Shown: positions 16,056 to 24,446 of the stretch, in pieces | Layout of the letters: each line of letters begins with the position of its first letter | Position numbering within the stretch: position 1 is the stretch's first letter | Assembly (NCBI GenBank): GCA_024234055.1 | Contig: JACKOW010000001.1 | Span: forward strand, 1 to 64,000 | Direction: 5' to 3' | Length of the DNA stretch: 64,000 nucleotides | From: Rhodanobacteraceae bacterium | GTDB taxonomy: Bacteria; Pseudomonadota; Gammaproteobacteria; Xanthomonadales; SZUA-5 | Position numbers and translations under genes: made by a program | Notes under the pieces: generated by a model | Seen by the model: the letters and a program-made list of their open reading frames with translations, nothing else | Database searches by the model: none | Told to the model about the DNA's origin: nothing

Positions 16056-17168
16056 ATGCGCCAGGCCCTGGAGTTGGCGCGCCGCGGGCTCTACACCACT
16101 CACCCGAATCCACGGGTGGGTTGTGTGTTGGTGCGCGCCGGCGAAGTCGTGGGCTCCGGCTGGCACCGCCGTGCCGGCGAGGCCCATGCCGAAGTGCACG
16201 CGCTGGCGCAGGCCGGTGAGCTGGCCCGGGGCGCTACCGCCTACGTCACCCTCGAACCCTGCGCGCATCATGGGCGCACGCCGCCCTGCGCTGATGCGCT
16301 GATCGCGGCCGGGGTGGCACGCGTGGTGGTGGCGATGGAAGACCCCTTTCCGCAAGTGGCCGGCGCCGGACTGGCGCGACTGCGCGCCGCCGGCATCGCC
16401 GTTGACGTGGGCGTGGAAGCCGCTGCTGCGGCCGAACTCAACGCCGGATTCATTTCCCGGCAGACTCGCCAGCGGCCTTGGATCCGGGTCAAGCTCGGGG
16501 TCAGTCTGGATGGCCGCTGCGCCCTTGCTGACGGTCGCAGCCAGTGGATCACCTCGGCGCAGGCGCGGGCGGATGTGCAGCACTGGCGGGCTTGTTCCAG
16601 CGCCATCGTCACCGGCATCGGCAGCGTGCTGGCCGACGACCCGCGTTTGACCGTGCGCCTGCCCGATGCCCGCGAGCACGGCACACCCGAACGGATCGTG
16701 CTCGACAGCCACTTTCGCCTGCCAGCCCGCTCACGAATGCTCGACGAGCCCGGGCCGATCCTCGTGGTCACCGGGCCTGTTGCGCCCGACCGTGCCGATC
16801 TGGCGGGCCGGGTGGAGCAGATCACGGTGCCGCTGCACGACGGTGCCCTGCACTGGTCCAGGCTGGTGTTCGCGTTGGCTCAGCGCGGCCACAACGAGCT
16901 GCTGGTGGAGGCCGGGCCCAGGCTGGCGGGTGCGGTGATCGAATCGGGGCTGGTCGATGAGCTGATCTGGTACCTCGCGCCGGCCTTCCTTGGGCACGCG
17001 GCGCGGCCCGCCTTGCAGATGCGCGAGCCTGCCGGGCTGGATGAACTCAGCCGCTGGTCCTGGCATTCGATCGATCCGGTCGGCCCGGATCTGCGCTTGA
17101 TCCTGCGGCCGCCGCCAGCTGCGCCCACCTGGTCGTGGACCGATCCGGTGCGGGCTCCCGGCCGCTGA
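16056..17168 (+). CDS. ribD: Riboflavin biosynthesis deaminase/reductase
   Basis: 370 residues from the ATG at 16056, close to E. coli RibD (367). It performs the deamination and the following reduction of the pyrimidine intermediate in riboflavin synthesis. The deaminase domain has the zinc ligands in HAEVHAL and PCAHHGRTPPCADAL, preceded by TTHPNPRVGCVLV. The reductase domain starts near RPWIRVKLGVSLDGRCAL and includes SQWITSAQARADVQ and ATVTGIGS-like SAIVTGIGSVLADDPRLTVR. Homologues usually have about six more residues at the front; FM before the chosen Met suggests a non-ATG start slightly upstream is possible. ribE follows 34 bp later. Confidence 0.96.
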   Translation: MRQALELARRGLYTTHPNPRVGCVLVRAGEVVGSGWHRRAGEAHAEVHALAQAGELARGATAYVTLEPCAHHGRTPPCADALIAAGVARVVVAMEDPFPQVAGAGLARLRAAGIAVDVGVEAAAAAELNAGFISRQTRQRPWIRVKLGVSLDGRCALADGRSQWITSAQARADVQHWRACSSAIVTGIGSVLADDPRLTVRLPDAREHGTPERIVLDSHFRLPARSRMLDEPGPILVVTGPVAPDRADLAGRVEQITVPLHDGALHWSRLVFALAQRGHNELLVEAGPRLAGAVIESGLVDELIWYLAPAFLGHAARPALQMREPAGLDELSRWSWHSIDPVGPDLRLILRPPPAAPTWSWTDPVRAPGR

Positions 17169-17202
17169 TCCCCTGCAAACACAGACTTGAGGTAGATGCA
17201 GC

Positions 17203-17802
17203 ATGTTCACCGGATTGATCCAGGCGATAGGGCACATACAGTCGGTCGAGACCCGCGGCGGAGATGTCCGGCTGCGCATCGGCAGCGGCAGTCTGAGCCT
17301 CGACGGCGTCAGCGAGGGTGACAGCATCGCCGTCTCCGGCGTTTGCCTGACCGCGCTGGATCTGGCGGCAGACAGCTTTGCCGCCGACGTCTCGGTGGAA
17401 ACCCTGGAGCACACGACGCTGGGGGCCTGCCGCCGCGGCGATGCGGTCAACCTGGAGCGCTCGCTGACGCTGGCAACGCCGCTGGGCGGGCATTTCGTCA
17501 GCGGCCATGTCGATGGCGTCGGGCACGTGCGCTCGATCACCGACGAGGCACGCTCGCAGCGCTGGGTGTTCGAGATTCCACCCGATTTGCGCCGATTCGT
17601 GGCCAGCAAGGGCTCGATTGCGGTCAATGGCGTCAGCCTGACCGTCAACGAGCTGTACGAGGAAGGCTTCGGCGTCAACCTGATTCCACACACGCTCAGC
17701 CATACCACTTTCGGCGTGCTGGCGGTGGGCTCCGCGGTGAATATCGAAGTCGATCTACTGGCTCGTTATGTCGACCGCCTGACACAGGAAGGTCACAAGT
17801 AA
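17203..17802 (+). CDS. ribE: Riboflavin synthase, alpha subunit
   Basis: 199 residues with the typical MFTGLIQAIGHI start. Riboflavin synthase dismutates two lumazines into riboflavin and a pyrimidine. The two homologous lumazine-binding repeats are visible: GDSIAVSGVCLTAL with SVETLEHTTLG in the first half, and KGSIAVNGVSLTVNEL with LIPHTLSHTTFG in the second. GHFVSGHVDGVG marks the boundary. The lumazine synthase (ribH) and ribBA genes that often follow are absent here; an unrelated cyclase gene comes next. Confidence 0.96.
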   Translation: MFTGLIQAIGHIQSVETRGGDVRLRIGSGSLSLDGVSEGDSIAVSGVCLTALDLAADSFAADVSVETLEHTTLGACRRGDAVNLERSLTLATPLGGHFVSGHVDGVGHVRSITDEARSQRWVFEIPPDLRRFVASKGSIAVNGVSLTVNELYEEGFGVNLIPHTLSHTTFGVLAVGSAVNIEVDLLARYVDRLTQEGHK

Positions 17803-17886
17803 TTCATTCTCTTGTTCATTGTTGACCGTGGCGGGGGGCGATCGCCCTTAGACTGCGCCCTTCTGATCCGGATAGCGGGGCAAAGA

Positions 17887-19404
17887 ATGCGGGAGCGCGC
17901 GATCAAGACGCTGGTCGCATGGATCGACGATTTCCTGCCGGGACAGACCTTCCCGCACAACGATCTGCGGCGGCGGATGCGCGGCAGTTTCGTCCTTGCC
18001 CTGGTGGCGATGCAGGCTGGTGCCAGCATCGTCTTTGCGCTGTCTGAGCTCTTCGCCGGCCATTTTCTGATCGCCACCCTGCTCGCCATCGGGGCGCTGA
18101 TGCCGATCTGGCCGGTCTGGCGATTGCGCCGCGACGGCGATGTCGACTTCTGGTCGCAGGTGTTCATCGCCAACATGTTCTTTCTGACCGGATTCATTCA
18201 TCTGGCTTCCGGTGGTCACAGCATCGGCATCGTCATGGCGCTGCCGGCCCTGCTGCTGATCAGCTCGCTGGTGTCGACGCTGCGCCAGATCCTGTTCTGG
18301 GGGCTGGTGGTGGTGCTGATCCTGGTGATCGGCAACGTGTTGCGCGAATTGCCCGGGCCATGGTGGATCAATATCGATTCGGCCTGGGCACGGGCATCGG
18401 TGGGTCGGGTGCCTGTGATACTGGCCTTTTGCCTGCTCGGCATGTCCGTCCTGTTGCGCTGGTTGCTCGACAGTGTGTTCGCGGATCTGGGCGCCACTCG
18501 GCAGCGCGAGATGGATGCCATGGAGCGGGCGCAGTTCGATCAGCGCCGCTTTGCCGATTTTTCCGAGATCGCCGCGGACTGGTTCTGGGAAACCGATGCC
18601 CAGTTGCGCATGGTCTATGTCTCACCGACGCTCACTGAGCACACCGGCCTGCGTCCGGAACAACTGCTGGGGCAGCATCCTCTGGCCTTCGTGCGCCAGC
18701 GCCATCCCGACAGCCCTCGCCTGCGCGAGATCGACGGCAAGATGGCGCGCGGCGAGCCATTCTCTGACGAACTCATGGCCTGGCACGATGAGTCCGGCAA
18801 GGTCACGATGTTCCGCCATGTCGGGCGCGCGTTTCGCGATGACAATGGCCGCCTGCTCGGCTATCGCGGTGCGGTCACCGACATCACCGAGAACTGGCGA
18901 CTGACGCGTGAGCTGGAGCGTCTGGCCCGTACTGACTCGCTGACGGGTCTGCTCAATCGCCGCGCTTTTGGCGAGGTCCTGAGCAAGACTTTGGCACAGG
19001 CGCGGGAATCCGGCAGCCCCTGGTGGCTGTTACAGCTGGATCTCGACCATTTCAAGCAGGTCAACGACCGCTCCGGTCATGCCGTCGGCGATCAGGTGCT
19101 GATCAAGGTGGCAGAGTTTCTGCGCCAGAGTGGCTTGCCCACCGAGACCCTGGCGCGGGTTGGAGGCGACGAGTTCTGTGCCCTGGTGCGCGAACCCGAG
19201 GCCGAGGCCCTCACCGACTATGCCGATCTGATCCTGGCCGGCTTCGCCCGCCTGGCGACCGAGTTCGGCCAGCCGCTCGGGGTCAGTATCGGCGTGGCCA
19301 GACTGCATCCGGAGAAGGGCGACGAGAGTTACCAGTTGCGGGTGGTTGACGAGGCCTGCTACCAGGCCAAGCGCGAGGGCCGTGGTCGGGTGGTGATCGC
19401 CTGA
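17887..19404 (+). CDS. Membrane diguanylate cyclase with PAS sensor domain
   Basis: 505 residues from the ATG at 17887. Residues ~25-200 contain about five or six hydrophobic helices, forming a membrane sensor. Residues ~225-340 are a PAS domain (ADWFWETDAQLRMVYVSPT). Residues ~350-505 are a GGDEF domain with ARTDSLTGLLNRRAF, LDLDHFKQVNDRSGHAVGD and an intact GGDEF (~427), so it should make c-di-GMP from two GTP. The inhibitory RxxD site is LPTE here, so product feedback through that site is unlikely. The open frame starts at a TTG 75 bases earlier, which I consider less likely. Confidence 0.92.
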   Translation: MRERAIKTLVAWIDDFLPGQTFPHNDLRRRMRGSFVLALVAMQAGASIVFALSELFAGHFLIATLLAIGALMPIWPVWRLRRDGDVDFWSQVFIANMFFLTGFIHLASGGHSIGIVMALPALLLISSLVSTLRQILFWGLVVVLILVIGNVLRELPGPWWINIDSAWARASVGRVPVILAFCLLGMSVLLRWLLDSVFADLGATRQREMDAMERAQFDQRRFADFSEIAADWFWETDAQLRMVYVSPTLTEHTGLRPEQLLGQHPLAFVRQRHPDSPRLREIDGKMARGEPFSDELMAWHDESGKVTMFRHVGRAFRDDNGRLLGYRGAVTDITENWRLTRELERLARTDSLTGLLNRRAFGEVLSKTLAQARESGSPWWLLQLDLDHFKQVNDRSGHAVGDQVLIKVAEFLRQSGLPTETLARVGGDEFCALVREPEAEALTDYADLILAGFARLATEFGQPLGVSIGVARLHPEKGDESYQLRVVDEACYQAKREGRGRVVIA

Positions 19405-19500
19405 GCACAAGGCCGTGGCCGCGCATGAACGGGCGCGCTCGATACCGACGGTGACGCTTGCGCCTGCGGGGGCGCGCTGCAAGACTCCGCGCTCACCGTT

Positions 19501-20703
19501 GTGAGTGTGGTCATGCCCATCGTTTCATTGCTTTGCCCCGAACCGATCCGTCGCCGGCTGGCGATCGCGCCGCGCGACTACGCGCGCCGGGATCGCGCCA
19601 TCGAGGCCTTCGAGGCTGGTCAGTACCTGGAATCGGTCAGCGAAACCCTGCGCTATCTGCTGCCCAGGGTGGAACTGCCAGATTTGTCGTTGCAGCCCTT
19701 GTGTTTCGTCCAGGGCTCGGCGCGGGTGCGTCTGACGATCGACCACGGGATATTGCGCCTGAGCACGGCGCTGGCGGCCTTGCGTGAGGATTCGCAGTCG
19801 ACCGCGGCGCTGCGCTACGTGCTCACCCGATTGAGCGCCACCGGACAATTGTTTCAACCGCGACTGCGGGGCGCCGAATTGACCCTGGAATTCAGCGATC
19901 GTCTGTCGCTGCTGCATCCGGCCAAGCTGGCCGAAGTGCTGCAACGCCTGCCGATGGAATCGGACAGCAATGATGGCTGGCTGCAGGAGCGCTTCGGTCT
20001 GGATCCGCTCGACCGCGAGCCGGTTGCAGAACTGGGTGCCGACGAGATGGCCCGGGCGCTGGAGATCTGGAATTCGCACTGGGCGGCGGTGGACGAGCTG
20101 ATGGTGGAATCGCGGCGGCGGCGCTCGGTGCGTTTTCTCGATGCCCTGGGTTCCTATGCGGCCAATCAGGTGCGCTACACCCTGCCCTTGTTCGGCAGTG
20201 TGCGCGCTCGCCTGAACGAGAGTGCCGATGATTTCACCGACAAGGACGAGAATCCGAACAAGCGCGACAGCGCCCTGGCCAAGGCCATCAAGGAAATGCG
20301 CCAGGTCGGCGAAGCCGAGCTGCGGCAATGCCTGGGCCATGCCGAGTTCGCGATGAATCCGCTCTACGAGGGCACACCTTCACTGCTGACCTCCATGCTC
20401 GGCGCCGGACAGCGCATGCAGACCACCGGCGAACTGCGCGCCACCGGGCGTTCGCTGGAAGCGGCGCTGGAACTGATCGCCGACTACCTTTATCTGCTGG
20501 CCGAACATTCCTGGCCGGCGGAAGTGGAAACCGCCTTGCGCACGGGTCTGGATCTGGTGTCGGGCAAGCCCTGGCGCGAAGCCGCCGACGTGCTCTGGAA
20601 CCACGCCAACCAGACCGCCCGCATCTTCGGCAGCCACGGCGAACATGATCGTGAAGACGAAGAGCCAGGCTACGGCCCGGGGAGTGCTGCATATGAATCC
20701 TGA
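19501..20703 (+). CDS. Unknown protein, partner of downstream protease
   Basis: 400 residues from a GTG start; the next in-frame Met is four residues in (VVMPIVS). No known family was recognised. The chain is rich in Leu, Ala, Arg and Glu, predicted mostly helical, with no signal peptide. Residues ~170-220 (SHWAAVDELMVESRRRRSVRFLDAL) and ~310-350 (TGELRATGRSLEAAL) stand out as conserved-looking helices. The C-terminal tail is acidic (HDREDEEPGYG). Its 3' end overlaps the protease gene by 11 bp, so the two proteins are very likely made together. Confidence 0.8.
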   Translation: MSVVMPIVSLLCPEPIRRRLAIAPRDYARRDRAIEAFEAGQYLESVSETLRYLLPRVELPDLSLQPLCFVQGSARVRLTIDHGILRLSTALAALREDSQSTAALRYVLTRLSATGQLFQPRLRGAELTLEFSDRLSLLHPAKLAEVLQRLPMESDSNDGWLQERFGLDPLDREPVAELGADEMARALEIWNSHWAAVDELMVESRRRRSVRFLDALGSYAANQVRYTLPLFGSVRARLNESADDFTDKDENPNKRDSALAKAIKEMRQVGEAELRQCLGHAEFAMNPLYEGTPSLLTSMLGAGQRMQTTGELRATGRSLEAALELIADYLYLLAEHSWPAEVETALRTGLDLVSGKPWREAADVLWNHANQTARIFGSHGEHDREDEEPGYGPGSAAYES

Positions 20704-21850
20704 AGTCAACGCAGCCGCGCCCGGCCTGAACACACTGGATGACATCGACAGCCTCGGTGTCTATCAGGTCTACACCGGCACCGGCACCGGATCAGGTTTT
20801 CTGATCGATGCCACCCATCTGGTGACCAATTGCCATGTGGTTCAGCCCTACCGCGAGGTGGCCATCGAGATGCGCGATCGCAGCCGCATCATCGGCCGCG
20901 TGCGCCGGGTTCATCCGCATCGGGATCTGGCCATCGTCGAGCTCTCGCGCCCGGTCAGCGGCGAGGTGCTGGAACTCAGCGACGGCGAGCAGTTGCGACC
21001 CAAGCAGGCCGTGCACATCCTCGGGTTTCCGGTGGGCCTGCCCTTGTCGCTGACCGAAGGCGTGATCTCGCACGCGCGGCAGCTGCTCGACGAGCAGTAT
21101 TTCCTGCAGACCGATGCGGCGATCAATCCGGGCAACTCCGGTGGGCCGATGCTGGACGATCATCGCCGCATCATCGCCGTCACCACCTGCAAGTTGAACG
21201 CCGCCGACTCGGTCGGTTTCGGCATCCCGATTGCCGATGTGCGTCGATTCATCGACGAGTTCCGGGCCCAGACCGTGGATTTCGGGGTCAATTGCCCGAC
21301 CTGCGAAGAGCTGATCGATCAGGCCGTGCGTTATTGCCCCAGCTGCGGCTCCGATCTGGAAACGCACCATGACTTCGGCGAGTACTTCGAGGCCCCCGAA
21401 GCGCATCCGCTGGCGGAATTCGTCGAGATGTCACTGCGCAAGGCGCAGATCAACCCGGTGCTGGCGCGGCATGGCAGCCACAACTGGTCGTTCCATATCG
21501 GCAGCGCCCCGATCAAGATCTGGTGCTGCTGCTCCGAGCATCTGAATTTCTCCTCGCCGATGGCCCAGACTGGTGCGCGTGGGCTCAACGAGCTGTTCCA
21601 GTACCTGCTCTCCGCCGAACACCAGCCCTATGCCTTCGATCTGGTCGGCAGCACCATCCGCCTGAATCTGGTGGTGCACATCTCCGACGTCTTCCTGCCC
21701 GAAGAGCACGAGCACCTGGCCGAACGCGTGCGCCAGTTCATTGCCAAGGCCGACGCCACCGACAATGTGCTGATCAAGGAATATGGCTGCCAGCCGGCCC
21801 CGGAAACCCAGCTCGACACCCTCAAGGGCGGCGAGCACCGCGGCGGATGA
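20693..21850 (+). CDS. Trypsin-like serine protease with zinc ribbon and chaperone-like C-terminus
   Basis: 385 residues from the ATG at 20693. Residues ~25-190 are a DegP/trypsin-fold protease with His48 (TNCHVV), Asp78 (HRDLAIVEL) and Ser149 (NPGNSGGPM). A CPTC/CPSC zinc ribbon follows (Cys 201, 204, 215, 218). Residues ~235-370 (WSFHIGSAPIKIWCC, then YAFDLVGSTIRLNLVVHISDVFL) resemble the YbjN/type III chaperone-like fold; that assignment is inference. There is no signal peptide and no PDZ domain, so unlike DegP it is probably cytoplasmic. It overlaps the upstream unknown gene by 11 bp. Confidence 0.85.
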   Translation: MNPEVNAAAPGLNTLDDIDSLGVYQVYTGTGTGSGFLIDATHLVTNCHVVQPYREVAIEMRDRSRIIGRVRRVHPHRDLAIVELSRPVSGEVLELSDGEQLRPKQAVHILGFPVGLPLSLTEGVISHARQLLDEQYFLQTDAAINPGNSGGPMLDDHRRIIAVTTCKLNAADSVGFGIPIADVRRFIDEFRAQTVDFGVNCPTCEELIDQAVRYCPSCGSDLETHHDFGEYFEAPEAHPLAEFVEMSLRKAQINPVLARHGSHNWSFHIGSAPIKIWCCCSEHLNFSSPMAQTGARGLNELFQYLLSAEHQPYAFDLVGSTIRLNLVVHISDVFLPEEHEHLAERVRQFIAKADATDNVLIKEYGCQPAPETQLDTLKGGEHRGG

Positions 21851-21888
21851 CGAGGGCAGGAGGGCGAGAGGGCGAGAGGGCACGCGGG
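21851..21888. repeat. Octamer-type GC repeat directly after a stop codon
   Basis: Immediately after the protease stop, AGGGCAGG, AGGGCGAG, AGGGCGAG and AGGGCACG repeat with an eight-base period and then run into CGGG. It resembles the seven-base GGGGCAC arrays elsewhere in position and composition, but the period differs. Confidence 0.7.
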
Positions 21889-22007
21889 ATCAAGAGCGCG
21901 AGTCGAGCCTGGTTGGATTGCGTCAGCGATACGAGGGTGCCGCGCCGCGGCTCCCCGGCAGGGTCAGTGCTCGTGGGCGCGGCGGATGTCGCGCACATGC
22001 GAGGGCA

Positions 22008-24296
22008 TCAATGCCCGAGCGCTGGTGGCAGCTCTTCCTCAAAGCCGTCGGCAAAGATCTCCGGCGGCGGTGTTCCGGGCTCGCAGTTGTAGCAGATCAG
22101 GGCAAAGTCCTGCCGCGGGATGGCCGGTTCCCACGGGTTCAGGGCGTCGGCGGCAATCACCGCGGCCAGCACGCGCACGCGGAATTCGCCGCCGGCGTGC
22201 TCGGCCGGGGCCAGGAACACGCCCTCCAGATTGTTCTTGTCGTCGGCCACACCACCGACCACCGAATAACCATCGCCCGCGTCAAACACATTTCCGAGAT
22301 AGGTGTCCTCGCCCAGCCGCACCTGCAGGTCCAGATCATTGGTCCAGGACGGCGTGGTGCCGCCAAGGCCGGGGCCGGCGGCGTCGGTCCAGGCCAGCAT
22401 CATGCGCACCGGCTGGTCGGGATCGGCCGGGCGCAGATAGGCATCCCAGCGCGCGCCGCTGTGATCCAGCACTTCGGTCTGGTCGAGCTGCCAGACAGAC
22501 ACTCCCGGATTGATCACGGCATCCAGATCCAGTCGGCCCCAACCGGCAAAGCGGTTGGGGCGCTGCGGCATGGGCCGGGCATCGGCATCGAGGCGACCGA
22601 CCAGATTGGTGGCCGCCGCGGTGAATGCAGCCTTGACCAGCGCCGGGCTCGGATACTGCCCGTGGTGCTGGCGATATTGCTCGAAGTACAGCGCCGCGGC
22701 ACCCGACACCATCGCCGAGGCCATGCTGGTGCCGCACATCAGGGTGTAGTCGCTGTTGCCGGTGCCGTTGGTGCTGTCGGTGTAGCAACCCGGCGCCACC
22801 AGATTCGGCACGCGGCGGCCATCGCAGGCCGGTCCGTGGCCGCTGTTGATCGAGAGGTCGAAGAGCGCGTCGATCTGCCCGGCGCTCGCCGACAGCAGCT
22901 GCGTGGAGCCCACCGACAGCAGGTTCTTGGCCTCATCGGGCGAGCCCAGCGAACTCGGCGCGCAGATGCCGGTGCCGCGCTCACCAAAGCCGTTCATGAT
23001 CGACCACACCGGCAGGATCTGCTGGTTGCCCGACATCGATGCATTGCCATCGCGGGCGATCATGTCTACCTGCATGGTCGGGATGTCATAGCCCTGCGGT
23101 GTAATTGTGAGCCCCCAGGAATTATTCGCCAGCTGCGCGCCACTGGTGGCCACGTCGCGATACAGGTTGATCATGCCGTTCGCCGCCATGCCGCCGGGTC
23201 CGGCCCCCAGAAACGCGGCGTAGCGGTGCTGAATTACCTTCGCGCCCGGGGCTACGCCCAGGCCGCGCAGGAAGCCGCTGCCATCAAGCACGCCGGAAAA
23301 GCCGGTACCGGCGATGGCACCGGCGACATGGGTGCCGTGGTTGTCGTTGAGGCTGGTGCAGCTGCCGGCCGTGCCCTGACAGGGAGCGACATTGCCCAGC
23401 AGATCCCCATGCGAGCTGCGAAATCCTCCGTCGACGACGCTGACCTTGACGCCAAGGCCGGTGACACCGCTCTGTGACAGCCAATCCAGATAGCCAGGAT
23501 AGATGCCGGGATTGCCGTCGTAACCGCCCACAATCGATTGATTGCTGACCTCGCCGCGTGGCCCGGCGCCGCCGGCAATGTGCTGCAGGGTGTAGACGCC
23601 AGGCGTCTGCGCCGCCGCCAGATACTGCTCGCCCTTCAATGTCAGCTGCACCAGCGTCAGATCCGGCGTCAGCGGCGAGCGTTGGACCAGATTGGCGCCC
23701 AGATCGGACAGTGCCGCGAGCACGCCATCGGCGCTGGCGGCATCGATCAGCGCCATCGTTGGCAGCGGATCGGATCCCAGATCACGACTCTGCGGCGGCA
23801 CCCGTTGTGCCGGCAGCAGCGGACCGCTCCAGCGTGCCAGCGTGCTGCGCGCAGCCAGCGCGCTCAGCTGCCCCGGATCGGCCCAGACGATGTAGCTGAA
23901 CGGGGCCAGATAGCGAACTGGCCGGATCTGGGCTGCGCGCAGGGCCTCCAGATCTTCGCTACGCGGTGGGCCATGGAGTTGCAGCAGCTGGAAGTCCGCC
24001 GCCGCCGAGGGGCTGTGCTGCCACCAGGGATCGGCAGACGCTGTCGGCAGGTCCCGCGGGTCGATCGCCACGCCATCAATGATCAGATCGAAGGGGCTTG
24101 TCGCGCGGCTGACACGGGCGCCGAGTTCGCCGTCTGGCCGCTCTACCACCGGCATCCAGATGAAGCCGCCGTAGTCGATGGCGCCTGCGGGCAGATCAGC
24201 ACGCAGCGCCGCCGTCGGCTGCTCCACCCGCAGCCAGGTTTCGGCGTGGGATGGAGAGCACAGGCAGAACAGGGCAATCGTGAGCAGACTACGCAT
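22008..24296 (-). CDS. Secreted S8 (subtilisin-like) serine peptidase with C-terminal DGFE tag
   Basis: 762 residues from the ATG at 24296, giving the signal peptide RSLLTIALFCLCSPSHA. The catalytic residues are Asp in SVVDGGFRSSHGDL (~286, DGG instead of the usual DTG/DSG), His in NDNHGTHVAGAIAGTG (~321) and Ser in MCGTSMASAMVSG (~523). The first ~240 residues are probably a propeptide/inhibitor segment. After the protease domain comes a beta-rich C-terminal domain of P-domain type (LDLQVRLGEDTYLGNVF). The tail reads PEIFADGFEEEL, a DGFE motif seen also at the end of the 34293 protein. It should act outside the cell. Confidence 0.9.
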   Translation of the reverse strand: MRSLLTIALFCLCSPSHAETWLRVEQPTAALRADLPAGAIDYGGFIWMPVVERPDGELGARVSRATSPFDLIIDGVAIDPRDLPTASADPWWQHSPSAAADFQLLQLHGPPRSEDLEALRAAQIRPVRYLAPFSYIVWADPGQLSALAARSTLARWSGPLLPAQRVPPQSRDLGSDPLPTMALIDAASADGVLAALSDLGANLVQRSPLTPDLTLVQLTLKGEQYLAAAQTPGVYTLQHIAGGAGPRGEVSNQSIVGGYDGNPGIYPGYLDWLSQSGVTGLGVKVSVVDGGFRSSHGDLLGNVAPCQGTAGSCTSLNDNHGTHVAGAIAGTGFSGVLDGSGFLRGLGVAPGAKVIQHRYAAFLGAGPGGMAANGMINLYRDVATSGAQLANNSWGLTITPQGYDIPTMQVDMIARDGNASMSGNQQILPVWSIMNGFGERGTGICAPSSLGSPDEAKNLLSVGSTQLLSASAGQIDALFDLSINSGHGPACDGRRVPNLVAPGCYTDSTNGTGNSDYTLMCGTSMASAMVSGAAALYFEQYRQHHGQYPSPALVKAAFTAAATNLVGRLDADARPMPQRPNRFAGWGRLDLDAVINPGVSVWQLDQTEVLDHSGARWDAYLRPADPDQPVRMMLAWTDAAGPGLGGTTPSWTNDLDLQVRLGEDTYLGNVFDAGDGYSVVGGVADDKNNLEGVFLAPAEHAGGEFRVRVLAAVIAADALNPWEPAIPRQDFALICYNCEPGTPPPEIFADGFEEELPPALGH

Positions 24297-24446
24297 CGGG
24301 TTACCGGTGGCGCTCCAGGGCTGGCTGGGGCTCGCAAGCGAAGGCTTCGCAGGGTACACCAGCACAAGCCGGTGCCAGGTGATGGACGGTATGCCGCAAC
24401 GTAAACAAGTCTTGCCTGTGGCCGCATCGCCCGCCACCGCAAGCGT

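Noticed and set aside
16046..16056. FMN riboswitch before ribD
   Set aside because: Only ten bases separate the small unknown gene and ribD, and no FMN-aptamer-like conserved boxes were seen further upstream.
20645..20693. Earlier start of the protease gene at 20645
   Set aside because: It would overlap the partner gene by 59 bases and adds 16 residues with no similarity to protease N-termini; the ATG at 20693 fits better.
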